From Taishania sp045629585 (GTDB lineage: Bacteria; Bacteroidota; Bacteroidia; Flavobacteriales_D; Crocinitomicaceae): 64,000 nucleotides of DNA. Below, one piece after another: positions 32,984-41,498 of the stretch; the stretch's first letter is position 1, and each line of letters starts with the position of its first letter. Below the pieces are notes generated by a model. That model saw nothing but the letters and a program-made list of their open reading frames with translations. It did not search any database and was not told where the DNA came from. The stretch covers positions 1 to 64,000 of the forward strand of contig JAZQRM010000021.1 in NCBI GenBank assembly GCA_045629585.1, read 5' to 3'. The translations under genes and the position numbers were made by a program.

Positions 32984-34597
32984 ATGTCAAATTCTACCAA
33001 ATATGTTTTTGTAACCGGTGGTGTTACATCATCCTTAGGGAAAGGAATCATTTCCGCTTCTTTAGCAAAATTATTACAAGCTCGTGGTTATACTGTAACC
33101 ATTCAAAAATTGGATCCATATATTAATATCGATCCAGGGACTTTAAACCCTTATGAGCACGGTGAGTGTTTTGTGACGGATGATGGTGCTGAAACCGATT
33201 TGGATTTGGGACATTACGAGCGGTTCTTAAATGTTGCTACTTCACAAGCGAATAACGTGACTACTGGTCGGATCTATCAATCAGTAATCGAGAAGGAACG
33301 TCGTGGAGATTATTTAGGGAAAACAGTTCAAGTTATTCCTCACATAACAGATGAAATTAAAGAGCGAATTCAGCTAGTAGCCAAGAATGGGGATTACGAC
33401 ATCGTAATTACTGAAATTGGTGGAACTGTTGGAGATATTGAATCCTTGCCATATGTTGAGGCAGTTCGTCAAATGATGTGGGAAATGGATGATGATTGTA
33501 TCGTCGTGCATTTAACACTTGTTCCCTATTTAGCAGCAGCAGGTGAGTTGAAAACAAAGCCTACACAGCATTCTGTTAAACAATTACTTGAACTAGGACT
33601 GCAACCTGATATTTTGGTTTGCCGTACAGAGCATGAATTGGATTTGAACTTACGTCGTAAAATTGCAAAATTCTGTAATGTGAACATCAATGCAGTAATT
33701 GAGTCACGAGATGCATCAACTATATATGACGTTCCATTGTTAATGCAAGAAGAGGAGTTGGATAAAGTAGTTCTAGAAAAATTACATTTATCCACTAAAA
33801 ATACTCCAAATCTTGATAGCTGGAAAGAGTTTTTGACACGTTTGAAAAATCCAGTTAATACAGTGGAAATTGGATTAGTTGGTAAGTACGTAGAATTGAA
33901 AGATTCGTATAAGTCAATTACTGAAGGCTTTATTCATGCAGGTGCAGCTAATAATACGAAGGTTAATGTTAAGTGGATTCACTCTGAAAAATTAACTGAT
34001 CAAAATCTAGAAGAAGAACTAAAAGACCTAGATGGTATTTTGGTAGCTCCAGGATTTGGATCAAGAGGGATTTCTGGGAAGATTCAAGCTGTTCGTTACG
34101 CCCGTGAAAACAAAATTCCATTTTTCGGTATTTGCCTTGGAATGCAATGTGCAGTAATAGAATTTGCACGAAATGTATTAGGATATGCCGATGCGCACAC
34201 CACAGAAATTGCGGCAGATTCTAAACATCCTGTTATTTCAATGATGGAAGAGCAAAAGTCAATCTCTAATCTTGGTGGTACAATGAGATTAGGAGCTTAC
34301 AAATGTGAGTTAAAACCTAATTCTAAATCGCATATCGCTTATAATTCTGATGTTATCTCTGAACGCCATCGTCACCGTTTCGAATTTAACAATGATTATT
34401 TGGCTGAATATGAAGCTAAAGGAATGATATCAACAGGTAAAAATCCAGAAACAGGTTTGGTGGAGATTGTTGAGATTCCAGAACATCCTTGGTTTGTTGG
34501 AGCACAATTTCACCCTGAATATAAAAGTACAGTTAAATGCCCACATCCATTATTTGTTGGGTTTATTAAAGCTGCTTTGGAAAATAAAAGTAAATAA
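32984..34597 (+). CDS. pyrG: CTP synthase
   Basis: PyrG aminates UTP to CTP using glutamine and ATP. The 537-residue protein has the synthase domain (GGVTSSLGKGIISASLAKLL at residues 12-31, EIGGTVGDIESLPYVEAVR) and the C-terminal class I glutamine amidotransferase domain (VAPGFGSRG, FGICLGMQCAVIEFAR with the catalytic Cys, and QFHPEYKS with His and Glu). It is followed 12 bases later by yidC, so they share a transcript; this pair links nucleotide synthesis with membrane-protein insertion only by location. Confidence 0.98.
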   Translation: MSNSTKYVFVTGGVTSSLGKGIISASLAKLLQARGYTVTIQKLDPYINIDPGTLNPYEHGECFVTDDGAETDLDLGHYERFLNVATSQANNVTTGRIYQSVIEKERRGDYLGKTVQVIPHITDEIKERIQLVAKNGDYDIVITEIGGTVGDIESLPYVEAVRQMMWEMDDDCIVVHLTLVPYLAAAGELKTKPTQHSVKQLLELGLQPDILVCRTEHELDLNLRRKIAKFCNVNINAVIESRDASTIYDVPLLMQEEELDKVVLEKLHLSTKNTPNLDSWKEFLTRLKNPVNTVEIGLVGKYVELKDSYKSITEGFIHAGAANNTKVNVKWIHSEKLTDQNLEEELKDLDGILVAPGFGSRGISGKIQAVRYARENKIPFFGICLGMQCAVIEFARNVLGYADAHTTEIAADSKHPVISMMEEQKSISNLGGTMRLGAYKCELKPNSKSHIAYNSDVISERHRHRFEFNNDYLAEYEAKGMISTGKNPETGLVEIVEIPEHPWFVGAQFHPEYKSTVKCPHPLFVGFIKAALENKSK

Positions 34598-34609
34598 AGT
34601 AAATAAATA

Positions 34610-36481
34610 ATGAAGGATAAAAACACCCTTATTGGTCTTGTATTAATTGGTACTATTTTTACCATATTTACAGTACTTAATAAACCTTCTCAAGAAGAAT
34701 TGGATACGATTCGTGAAAAAGAATTAGCTATTCAGGAGGAAAAAGATGTTTTAGCGAAGGAAGCTAAAGAGAAAAAAGAAAAAACGGTAGCTCTAGATAC
34801 AGCTAAAGTTGAGGAGCAGAAGGTCGTGAAAGCACCTAAAGTGACGGAAAGTAAATTGATTACTTTGGAAACCGAAAAATATATTGTTCGATTCAATACT
34901 AAAGGTGGACAAATTGCAGCCGTTTCTTTAAAAGATTATCGTTCGTTCACGAATTATACGGAAGAAAAAGAGATTCCTCTAGCATTGTTTAAAGATGGTG
35001 ATGCGTCTAATGGATTGGTCTTCGATTATCAAGGAAAGAAAATAAACACTTCTGAATTGTATTTTAATGTTGTTTCTCATAAAGGAAATGCCATTGTTTT
35101 TGAAGCAGAAATAGCACCCGGAAAAACCATACAAAATCAGTATATCCTTAATAAAGGAGCTTATGATTTAGATTACACCGTTAAAATGAAAGGTTTTGGT
35201 GGTGATGTTAATCCTAAGAATGTAGGTTTGAAATGGGATTTAGCGTTTAGAAAATCAGAACGTTTATTTTCAGAGCAAAGACGTATTACAACAATCGGGA
35301 TGGAATATGTGAAAGATGGATTTGATTATTTATCTGAAATGAAATCCGATAATGAAAAGGCGGAAGATGCTGTAAAATGGGTCGCATATAAACAAAGTTA
35401 TTTTTCATCTATTTTACAACCTGAAAGACCATTCCGTCAAGCAGGAACAGATTTTTCAGTTAAAGTTTATGAAGAAGGTAATCCACGTGAATGGACAAAC
35501 TTAAAAGATTTTAGTTCCGTTTTAGCATTAGATATCACTAGTACTGAAGATGCTTCAATGTCTATGAATTGGTTTTTTGGACCAAATGATTTTGAAGTTT
35601 TGAAATCGTATGGAGCTGGATATGACGATATTCTTAATTTAGGATGGGGATTATTCCGTTGGATTAATATCTATGCAATCCAACCTCTATTTAATCTTCT
35701 AATTTCCAATTTTGCACTTTCTGCAGGTTTAGCCATTTTGTTATTGACATTGATTATTAAATTGATTTTGATGCCAATTCAGTGGAAAATGTACACTTCA
35801 TCTGCCAAGATGCGTATTTTGAAACCTGAGGTTGATGCTTTAAATGAAAAATATCCAAAGAAAGAAGATGCGATGAAAAAGCAAATGGAAATGATGACAT
35901 TGTATCGTGAATCAGGGGCAAGCCCAATGGCAGGATGTGTTCCTATGTTGATTCAAATGCCGATATTATTAGCTGTATTCCGTTTCTTCCCAACGTCATT
36001 TGAATTACGTCAAAAGTCATTCTTATGGGCGACGGATCTTTCTTCTTATGATTCAATTTGGAATTTTGGTGTTAATATTTGGCCTTATGGAGATCACGTT
36101 TCCTTGTTTACATTATTGATGGCTGGTACAACTTTGATCTATACAGCAATGAATAGTAGCCAAATGGTTCAACCACAACAGCCAGGAATGCCTAATATGA
36201 AAGTGATGATGTACATCTTCCCTGTGATGATGATCTTCTTCTTCAATAATTATGCGGCTGGTTTGTCTTACTATTATTTCATTTCTACATTGATTACAAT
36301 TTTATTGATGTTTATCATTAAGAAATTTATTGTTGATGAAGAAAAGCTAAAAGTGAAGATGGCTGCTAAGAAAGCAGAGGCAAGTCAAGCTGGGCCAAAG
36401 AAAAAATCTAAGTTTCAAGAGCGTTTGGAGACGATGCAAAAGATGCAACAAGAACAAATGAAAAATCAGAAGAAGAAATAG
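34610..36481 (+). CDS. yidC: Membrane protein insertase YidC
   Basis: YidC inserts proteins into the cytoplasmic membrane, alone or with Sec. The 623-residue protein has an N-terminal membrane anchor (MKDKNTLIGLVLIGTIFTIF), a lysine/glutamate-rich linker, a periplasmic domain (about residues 85-345), then the conserved five-helix core with LILMPIQWKMYTSSAKM, GCVPMLIQMPILLAVFRFFP and a lysine-rich C-terminal tail (KKKSKFQERLETMQK). The layout is the Gram-negative type. It is the second gene after pyrG and ends at a strong terminator. Confidence 0.97.
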   Translation: MKDKNTLIGLVLIGTIFTIFTVLNKPSQEELDTIREKELAIQEEKDVLAKEAKEKKEKTVALDTAKVEEQKVVKAPKVTESKLITLETEKYIVRFNTKGGQIAAVSLKDYRSFTNYTEEKEIPLALFKDGDASNGLVFDYQGKKINTSELYFNVVSHKGNAIVFEAEIAPGKTIQNQYILNKGAYDLDYTVKMKGFGGDVNPKNVGLKWDLAFRKSERLFSEQRRITTIGMEYVKDGFDYLSEMKSDNEKAEDAVKWVAYKQSYFSSILQPERPFRQAGTDFSVKVYEEGNPREWTNLKDFSSVLALDITSTEDASMSMNWFFGPNDFEVLKSYGAGYDDILNLGWGLFRWINIYAIQPLFNLLISNFALSAGLAILLLTLIIKLILMPIQWKMYTSSAKMRILKPEVDALNEKYPKKEDAMKKQMEMMTLYRESGASPMAGCVPMLIQMPILLAVFRFFPTSFELRQKSFLWATDLSSYDSIWNFGVNIWPYGDHVSLFTLLMAGTTLIYTAMNSSQMVQPQQPGMPNMKVMMYIFPVMMIFFFNNYAAGLSYYYFISTLITILLMFIIKKFIVDEEKLKVKMAAKKAEASQAGPKKKSKFQERLETMQKMQQEQMKNQKKK

Positions 36482-36500
36482 TTTCTTCGAAGACAATAGT

Positions 36501-36533
36501 AAAGCCGTTGAAAATTTCAACGGCTTTTTTTGT
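36501..36533 (+). terminator. Rho-independent terminator of pyrG-yidC
   Basis: AAAGCCGTTGAAA pairs with TTTCAACGGCTTT (13 base pairs with a very short loop), followed by a T-tract, 20 bases after the yidC stop. Confidence 0.9.
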
Positions 36534-36562
36534 TTGTGTAAAAAGTGTTTCTACCTTTACAT

Positions 36563-36829
36563 ATGGCAAAATTAGTAGTCTTTCGGAATGATTTAGGTGA
36601 TTTAAATGTCAAGTCATTCCGCTTTTCTGAACAATGTGACGAATGGAAAAAGATACAAAAAGATGTAGTTTATTTAGTAGAGATAGATCCAATATCTAGA
36701 GGAGCTATTCAGCAAGTAGAACGTCATTTCTTGAGATTGTTATCCGAAAGCTATATTGAAAAAATTGCGAATGATCCAAACGAAGTGTTACGCATATTAA
36801 GATTGTATGAGATTGGTGCAAGGAGATAA
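36563..36829 (+). CDS. Small uncharacterised protein
   Basis: From the ATG at 36563 (MAKLVVFRNDLGDLNV) the product is 88 residues and soluble, with a predominantly helical C-terminal half (HFLRLLSESYIEKIANDPNEVLRILRLYEIGARR, shown here by its end LRILRLYEIGARR). A near-consensus -7 box (TACCTTTA, 36552-36559) stands only three bases upstream, which again argues for a very short leader. An in-frame start at 36545 is too early for that promoter. I recognise no family. Confidence 0.65.
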   Translation: MAKLVVFRNDLGDLNVKSFRFSEQCDEWKKIQKDVVYLVEIDPISRGAIQQVERHFLRLLSESYIEKIANDPNEVLRILRLYEIGARR

Positions 36830-37124
36830 GGGCTAATAAAAAAGGAGTAAGAACCCATCTTACTCCTCAATTTTTTCAATCTAAAAAATAAAGTTTACCC
36901 AAAAAACTCTACATATCAAATTTACAACAATAGGTGTTTCAAATTTCAACTAATTATTTGTTTAAGCCATGTAGATTATTCAATACCCTTTTTGATTGAA
37001 TATTATGTATTTTTCACAAATTTGTAGAGCTAAAAAATTATATAATTTTATATAAAAAATAGGAGTTTTCATATAAATTACTAGATTCTTCAATGCTACT
37101 AATATCCAAGTAAAGCCAGCGTAT
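36830..37124. other. Intergenic region with a terminator, no gene
   Basis: Apart from the terminator at 36844-36876 and the promoter box at its right end I see nothing; the stretch is AT-rich with no supported open frame. Confidence 0.55.
36844..36876 (+). terminator. Terminator of the 88-residue gene
   Basis: GGAGTAAGA and TCTTACTCC form a nine-base-pair stem around a five-base loop, followed by TCAATTTTTT. Confidence 0.8.
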
Positions 37125-37132
37125 TATCTTTG
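37125..37132 (+). promoter_or_regulatory. -7 promoter box giving a leaderless EamA mRNA
   Basis: TATCTTTG ends four bases (CAAA) before the ATG at 37137; with the usual spacing transcription begins at the start codon. Confidence 0.6.
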
Positions 37133-37136
37133 CAAA

Positions 37137-38033
37137 ATGAAATTTCAAAAGATTCTGGGAATATTTTTAGCTGTTGCTTCGGCTGTTTCTTATGGACTAA
37201 TTCCATTGTTTATTTTGCCAATTAAAAAGGCGGGTATATCACTGGATGTAACTTTGTTGTATCGTTTTACTTTTTCGGCAATTATCATTTTGATTTACCT
37301 GCTTTTTAAGCGTGTATCTTTGAAATTGTCAAAATCTGATTTGTGGAAGGTAATTGTTTTGGGGGTGATCTATTCTTTATCGTCTGAGTTTTTATTTTGG
37401 GGTTACGATGTAATGTCAGCGGGAGTCGCTTCTACGGTACTGTATATTTATCCAATGGTTGTTGCTGTTATTTTGTATGTTTTATATAGTGAGAAGATTA
37501 CAAAAAGCACCTTACTTTCAATTGTTTTTGCCTTAATAGGAGTTGGCATACTTAGTATTAAACCAGATGCGATGGAATTCAATTTCCTAGGTTTCGGAGT
37601 GGTAATGCTAAGTGCATTTGCGTACTCAAGTTATATGGTTATGATTTCTAAAGGAAATTTACAAGCGTCGGGTTATAAGGTTACTTTTTACTCCTTGTTT
37701 TTCTCGGCATTATATTTCTTAATAAAAAGTCTTGTCAATTCTGAAAAATTGACACTTCCATCAACTGAAACATATATTCACGTTGCTATTTTTGCTTTTG
37801 TAACAACGGTTATTTCTGTTTTGTGTCTTGTATATGCGATTAAGCTCGTGGGATCTACAACAACAGCTGTTTTAGGAGCAGTTGAACCTGTTGTAGCTGT
37901 AGGAATTAGTGTTATATTATTTGGAGAAGCATTGACGTTTAGCTTAATTATAGGAGTTGTAATTATTATTCTAGCTCTTGTTGTTAATGTTGTGGGGGAT
38001 GCAATAAAAAATAAAAAGAAGGATGGTCTTTAA
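37137..38033 (+). CDS. EamA/DMT-superfamily transporter
   Basis: A second ten-helix drug/metabolite transporter of 298 residues, with two EamA repeats (the second contains STTTAVLGAVEPVVAVGISVIL shown here by the core AVLGAVEPVVAV). The substrate is unknown. It is not closely alike the transporter at 2091-2972 in loops. It has its own promoter and its stop codon lies in the loop of a bidirectional terminator. Confidence 0.92.
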   Translation: MKFQKILGIFLAVASAVSYGLIPLFILPIKKAGISLDVTLLYRFTFSAIIILIYLLFKRVSLKLSKSDLWKVIVLGVIYSLSSEFLFWGYDVMSAGVASTVLYIYPMVVAVILYVLYSEKITKSTLLSIVFALIGVGILSIKPDAMEFNFLGFGVVMLSAFAYSSYMVMISKGNLQASGYKVTFYSLFFSALYFLIKSLVNSEKLTLPSTETYIHVAIFAFVTTVISVLCLVYAIKLVGSTTTAVLGAVEPVVAVGISVILFGEALTFSLIIGVVIIILALVVNVVGDAIKNKKKDGL

Positions 38034-38042
38034 ACCATCCTT
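38019..38042. terminator. Bidirectional terminator containing a stop codon in its loop
   Basis: AAGGATGGT (38019-38027) and ACCATCCTT (38034-38042) make a perfect nine-base-pair stem. The TAA stop of the transporter (38031-38033) lies in the loop, so the last codons and the terminator overlap. T-rich tracts follow on both strands, and the convergent ecotin gene ends at 38046. Confidence 0.8.
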
Positions 38043-38045
38043 AAT

Positions 38046-38537
38046 CTATTTTACTTCTAAAGCTTTGTACTCTTGTTGATCAATTGTATAGATTTGGTAT
38101 CTCACTTCCATTCCTTCAGGAGCATATACCACGTATGGTAAATTCCCACTATAGTCTAAAAGTATCTTTTGACTTTTTACAAATGTCATTTGCTTTGTAT
38201 TATCTGGACATGCCATGAGGGTAGACATAGCGTTACCATTTCCTTCAAACACATAATAGCTTAACCAATTGCGTTGTGTAACTTCTTTGGTTTGAAAATC
38301 GCCTAATAATCTGTAAGTATTACATTTATCAGTTTCCATGTATTTACCTACAAAAATTTCAATCTTTTTGGAATGATCACTGTTATCCGCATTTTTAGGA
38401 AGATAAATAATGTGTTTTACCATCCCTTTTTCTGCTGCTGGATATTTATCTGCTGGCTCGTACATTGTTGCTTGTGAAAAGCTTATCATTGTTACTAATG
38501 TAAAAACGACAGCTGAAATTGTCTTAAATACTTTCAT
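38046..38537 (-). CDS. eco: Ecotin, serine protease inhibitor
   Basis: Ecotin is a periplasmic inhibitor of trypsin-like serine proteases that works as a dimer. The 163-residue protein has a signal peptide (residues about 1-22, ending FSQA) and the ecotin core: KYPAAEKGMVKHIIYLP, CNTYRLLG, WLSYYVFEG and the reactive loop STLMACPDN, with a disulfide from Cys72 to Cys110. In E. coli ecotin the loop reads STMMACPD with Met as P1; here P1 is Leu107 and P1' Met108. Its exact target is unknown. It ends against a bidirectional terminator. Confidence 0.93.
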   Translation of the reverse strand: MKVFKTISAVVFTLVTMISFSQATMYEPADKYPAAEKGMVKHIIYLPKNADNSDHSKKIEIFVGKYMETDKCNTYRLLGDFQTKEVTQRNWLSYYVFEGNGNAMSTLMACPDNTKQMTFVKSQKILLDYSGNLPYVVYAPEGMEVRYQIYTIDQQEYKALEVK

Positions 38538-38615
38538 AAAACTTCTGTTTTCATGAAAGATAGCAATCGCTATACCAAACTTTTCTTATCAAGTGTTAAT
38601 AAGTTCTAATATGTG

Positions 38616-39302
38616 TTAACTAGAGTAGTGGTAAAATATTCCTTTATCTAGGGGAGTCCATAGTGCAGCCTTTATATGAGCCGATTTTAATGCGCTATTT
38701 GCCCAAGTATTACAGGTGTTAAAAAGATTGTACTTACCAAAAGCATCGTAAAATGCATCTGTGTTACCGTAGTTGGCATTTGTTCGTATGTAACTTGTTT
38801 TATTTGTTTCTGTTAGTACTGCTGTTTGTTGTATAAACGCTATTAATCGTTGGTAATTGTCTTTACTAATCATAACTCGCTTACAATTTGAGCTTTCAGT
38901 CATTGTCGGGTAGTACGTTACGTGTAAAGCGCTTTCACTTAAACCAAATGCGGCTTTAAAGGCAGTCGAAAATTTCAAATCTGCCCACGTTGGGGTGTTA
39001 AGATAGAAGCCTTTATCCCCCCATCCAATTGATACATATTGTAAAGTGGAATCCTTTGCTTTTGTATTGAGAGGTGAAAAAACGTCTCTCCAGTCTATTT
39101 GAGAGGAAACGGTTGGCATAACGATATCCGTATGAACACCATTTGAATAGATGAAAACTTCAACTTCGTCCTTTTGAATGGCTTTTTTATTAACCGTAAT
39201 TAGGCTACCTATGATGATGATGAAAATGTAGATAATCAAAAAGGTGAAAATACTTCCGATAGAAAGCAATAGAATTAGGAATGGCTTTTTAAGTTTATTC
39301 AT
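38616..39302 (-). CDS. TIGR02117/DUF2459 family protein
   Basis: The 228-residue protein has one membrane segment (about residues 7-35) and then a soluble domain with the family pattern VFIYSNGVHTDIVMP, VSIGWGDKGFYLNTP, ALHVTYYP and FNTCNTWANSALKSA. These proteins are of unknown function; the family name refers to occasional urease-region neighbours, which are not present here. The start lies ten bases from the terminator of the OsmC gene, so it probably has its own promoter, not identified. Confidence 0.88.
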   Translation of the reverse strand: MNKLKKPFLILLLSIGSIFTFLIIYIFIIIIGSLITVNKKAIQKDEVEVFIYSNGVHTDIVMPTVSSQIDWRDVFSPLNTKAKDSTLQYVSIGWGDKGFYLNTPTWADLKFSTAFKAAFGLSESALHVTYYPTMTESSNCKRVMISKDNYQRLIAFIQQTAVLTETNKTSYIRTNANYGNTDAFYDAFGKYNLFNTCNTWANSALKSAHIKAALWTPLDKGIFYHYSS

Positions 39303-39303
39303 A

Positions 39304-39337
39304 AGATAAAAAAAAGGAATTCGAATGAAATTCCTTT
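39304..39337 (-). terminator. Terminator of the OsmC-like gene
   Basis: On the minus strand AAAGGAATT and AATTCCTTT form a nine-base-pair stem, followed by a run of T reaching towards the start of the next gene. Confidence 0.75.
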
Positions 39338-39361
39338 AACGAAAGCTATGAGTAATTATTT

Positions 39362-39751
39362 TTATTCGGTCTGAATTTCGATGGGATTAGTAAGTATTTT
39401 ATGTACGGGACAAGATTTTGCAACACTTAGAATTCGAGCGCGTTGTTTTTCATCTAAATTTCCAATAACATTTACTACAGAATGAATTTTGGTGATGTTT
39501 TCTTCTTTAAGATATTCGAGAGACACTTCCACGTTAATATCTTGAACATCCCAGCCTTTGTGATCTACATACATACGTAATGTCACCGTTGTACAAGCTG
39601 CTAAGGAAGCAGATAATAATTCTTTTGGATCTAGGCCTAAATCATTTCCTTCTGCCTCTTCTTTTTGATCGGAAAGAATCGAGTTTCCTGTTGGAGTGTC
39701 AATTTTAACTACGTATTTTTCTGGTTGTATTTGTGCACTAACTTTTGCCAT
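39362..39751 (-). CDS. OsmC-family protein
   Basis: OsmC/Ohr proteins detoxify organic hydroperoxides with two cysteines. The 129-residue protein has the conserved GLDPKELLSASLAACTTVTLRMY (core LLSASLAACTTVTLRM, Cys53) and AKSCPVHKIL (Cys114). Members of the YhfA-like branch look like this; the substrate is not known. It is followed by a terminator and transcribed alone. Confidence 0.93.
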   Translation of the reverse strand: MAKVSAQIQPEKYVVKIDTPTGNSILSDQKEEAEGNDLGLDPKELLSASLAACTTVTLRMYVDHKGWDVQDINVEVSLEYLKEENITKIHSVVNVIGNLDEKQRARILSVAKSCPVHKILTNPIEIQTE

Positions 39752-39809
39752 TTTTTTATTACAAATTAAATACTTGGTTGATCAATAAAACTTAATATAG
39801 CTTAAGAAA

Positions 39810-40358
39810 TTATACCCCCCAAGCCCAGTCAAGATGTTCTATATATGTTAAATTCATTTTTGGAGCAAATTCTTTTAAGAAGTTTTTCAAATTTTCATAA
39901 TCCGAAGTGCTTTCTTCTGGTAAAATAACCGATTGCCCGGATTTTAATACAATCATGATCATTTTGGGAACTTCAACAAATTCTTTTACATTACTCATTT
40001 CTATTTCAGAGGTATGTAGCGCGTCACTAGCAACAATTTTTTCGTCTGTAATCGTAACAGTTACTTCCTGTCCAAATGCTTTTTGATAGTTATTTTCAAC
40101 ATAAGCTGTGTAGGAGGTTAAATAACGTTTCTTCATTAATTTTGGATAAAAAATCAGCCAAATTGCTGCAAGCAATAAAAATCCTACAGCGATGAAATAG
40201 GAGCCTTTAGCAAACATCCAAATGGCAAGAACAGCTTGTAAAAAAGGAATCACAAATTGACCATATTTCAGTCGCTTCATTTCTTTATCATTTTGTGAAA
40301 TTCGATATAAAATCTGTGTAACGAAATGATTTGCTGCTAGTTTGTATGTAAATTTCAT
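39810..40358 (-). CDS. YcxB-like membrane protein
   Basis: From the ATG at 40358 (MKFTYKLAANHF) the product is 182 residues with two membrane segments (about residues 38-55 and 58-75) between a polar start and a C-terminal YcxB-like domain (TVTITDEKIVASDALHTSEIEMSN, short form VTITDEKIVASD). The function is unknown. The start is preferred to an in-frame ATG at 40382 because a -7 box (TATATTTG, 40380-40387) overlaps that codon. Confidence 0.82.
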   Translation of the reverse strand: MKFTYKLAANHFVTQILYRISQNDKEMKRLKYGQFVIPFLQAVLAIWMFAKGSYFIAVGFLLLAAIWLIFYPKLMKKRYLTSYTAYVENNYQKAFGQEVTVTITDEKIVASDALHTSEIEMSNVKEFVEVPKMIMIVLKSGQSVILPEESTSDYENLKNFLKEFAPKMNLTYIEHLDWAWGV

Positions 40359-40379
40359 TGTTGTTTTTTCTATTTTATA

Positions 40380-40387
40380 CAAATATA
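40380..40387 (-). promoter_or_regulatory. -7 promoter box of the YcxB-like gene
   Basis: The minus strand reads TATATTTG, 21 bases before the ATG at 40358. Confidence 0.6.
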
Positions 40388-40741
40388 ATGAAACAGCAAT
40401 GTTGTTTCATATTTATTTTTTTTTCTTTGCCTATTTCATTTTTTTTAGTGACTTAAAGTTTTGTTAATCAGTTTTTTTGTGTAATTTTTTTATTGATTTT
40501 ATTAATTATTGAATCGATGGATATAATCAATGTGAATGGACAAGTTCAAAAAGTTCTTATAAATGATTGGGATAAGATTAGCATTTCGGAACTTGTAGCA
40601 GGGATTTATTTTATTCGAATTTTTAGGGATAATGAAGTAGTTGAGACTAAAATGATCGTTAAAAAATAGCGCTTAGGCTTTACGATTTCATTTTGTTAAT
40701 ATTTACTCGTTAAATTTCCAATGAGTCTTTACTAAAACGAT
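40388..40741. other. Intergenic region carrying a sorting-domain relic
   Basis: This stretch between the YcxB-like and aldolase genes holds only the relic at 40517-40669, in very T-rich surroundings, and a promoter box at its right end. Confidence 0.6.
40517..40669 (+). pseudogene. Relic of a type IX secretion C-terminal sorting domain
   Basis: A 50-codon open frame reads INVNGQVQKVLINDWDKISI and continues SELVAGIYFIRIF...ETKMIVKK. This is the ending of the T9SS type A sorting domain of Bacteroidota secreted proteins (N-x-x-G-x-x-V, then L-x-x-G-x-Y-F-I-x-x, then a K-x-x-V-x-K end). No cargo domain, signal peptide or promoter precedes it, and upstream codons are low-complexity T-rich, so it is the leftover 3' end of a deleted secreted-protein gene. 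Confidence 0.7.
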
Positions 40742-40749
40742 TAACTTTG
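40742..40749 (+). promoter_or_regulatory. -7 promoter box of the aldolase gene
   Basis: TAACTTTG ends 20 bases before the ATG at 40770. No clear -33. Confidence 0.6.
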
Positions 40750-40769
40750 CTTTATAAAATCAAAATACA

Positions 40770-41426
40770 ATGAAGTTTTTTATCGATACAGCGAATTTAG
40801 CAGAAATTAAAGAGGCAAATGATTTAGGGATTTTGGATGGTGTAACCACTAATCCATCTCTGATGGCGAAGGAAGGAATTACAGGTGCTCAAAATATTTT
40901 GGATCATTATGTTGCAATCTGCAACATCGTTGATGGTCCGGTTTCTGCCGAAGTGATTTCAACGGATTTTGACGGGATGGTCAAAGAAGGGGAGGCGTTA
41001 GCTGCTCTACATAAAAATATAGTTGTTAAGATTCCGATGATTCCAGAAGGGATTAAAGCGATTAAATACTTTTCATCTAAAGGAATCAAAACTAATTGTA
41101 CACTCGTTTTTTCAGCTGGGCAAGCACTATTAGCAGCAAAAGCAGGAGCAACGTATATTTCTCCATTTTTAGGAAGATTAGATGATATTTCTTTTAATGG
41201 TATTGATTTAATTGCTCAGATTAGAACGATTTATGATAATTATTTATTTGAAACAGAAATATTAGCAGCTTCTGTTCGTCATCCGATGCATATAATCCAA
41301 TGTGCTGAAATCGGAGCAGATGTTATGACGGGACCTTTAGGAGCTATTAAGGCATTAGCAAATCATCCTTTGACAGATAAAGGTTTGGAGCAATTCTTGA
41401 AAGATTACGCTAAAGGAAATCAATAA
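40770..41426 (+). CDS. fsa: Fructose-6-phosphate aldolase / transaldolase-like enzyme
   Basis: The 218-residue protein belongs to the short TalC/MipB-type transaldolase group, which cleaves fructose-6-phosphate or transfers dihydroxyacetone. Key marks are MKFFIDTANL at the start, DGVTTNPSLMAKEG, and VVKIPMI with the Schiff-base Lys87. Short members in Bacteroidota are often annotated as transaldolase and may serve the pentose phosphate pathway; the two activities cannot be told apart by eye. It has its own promoter and terminator. Confidence 0.93.
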   Translation: MKFFIDTANLAEIKEANDLGILDGVTTNPSLMAKEGITGAQNILDHYVAICNIVDGPVSAEVISTDFDGMVKEGEALAALHKNIVVKIPMIPEGIKAIKYFSSKGIKTNCTLVFSAGQALLAAKAGATYISPFLGRLDDISFNGIDLIAQIRTIYDNYLFETEILAASVRHPMHIIQCAEIGADVMTGPLGAIKALANHPLTDKGLEQFLKDYAKGNQ

Positions 41427-41450
41427 CAAAGCAATACAGTTTTTAGTTAT

Positions 41451-41483
41451 AAAAAATGGGAAGTGAAAACGTCCCATTTTTTA
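41451..41483 (+). terminator. Terminator of the aldolase gene
   Basis: AAAAAATGGGA and TCCCATTTTTT form a perfect 11-base-pair stem around a ten-base loop; the 3' arm includes the T-tract, and the minus strand also ends in T, so it may serve both the aldolase and the convergent CvfB gene. Confidence 0.8.
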
Positions 41484-41498
41484 TAAATTTTATGTCTA

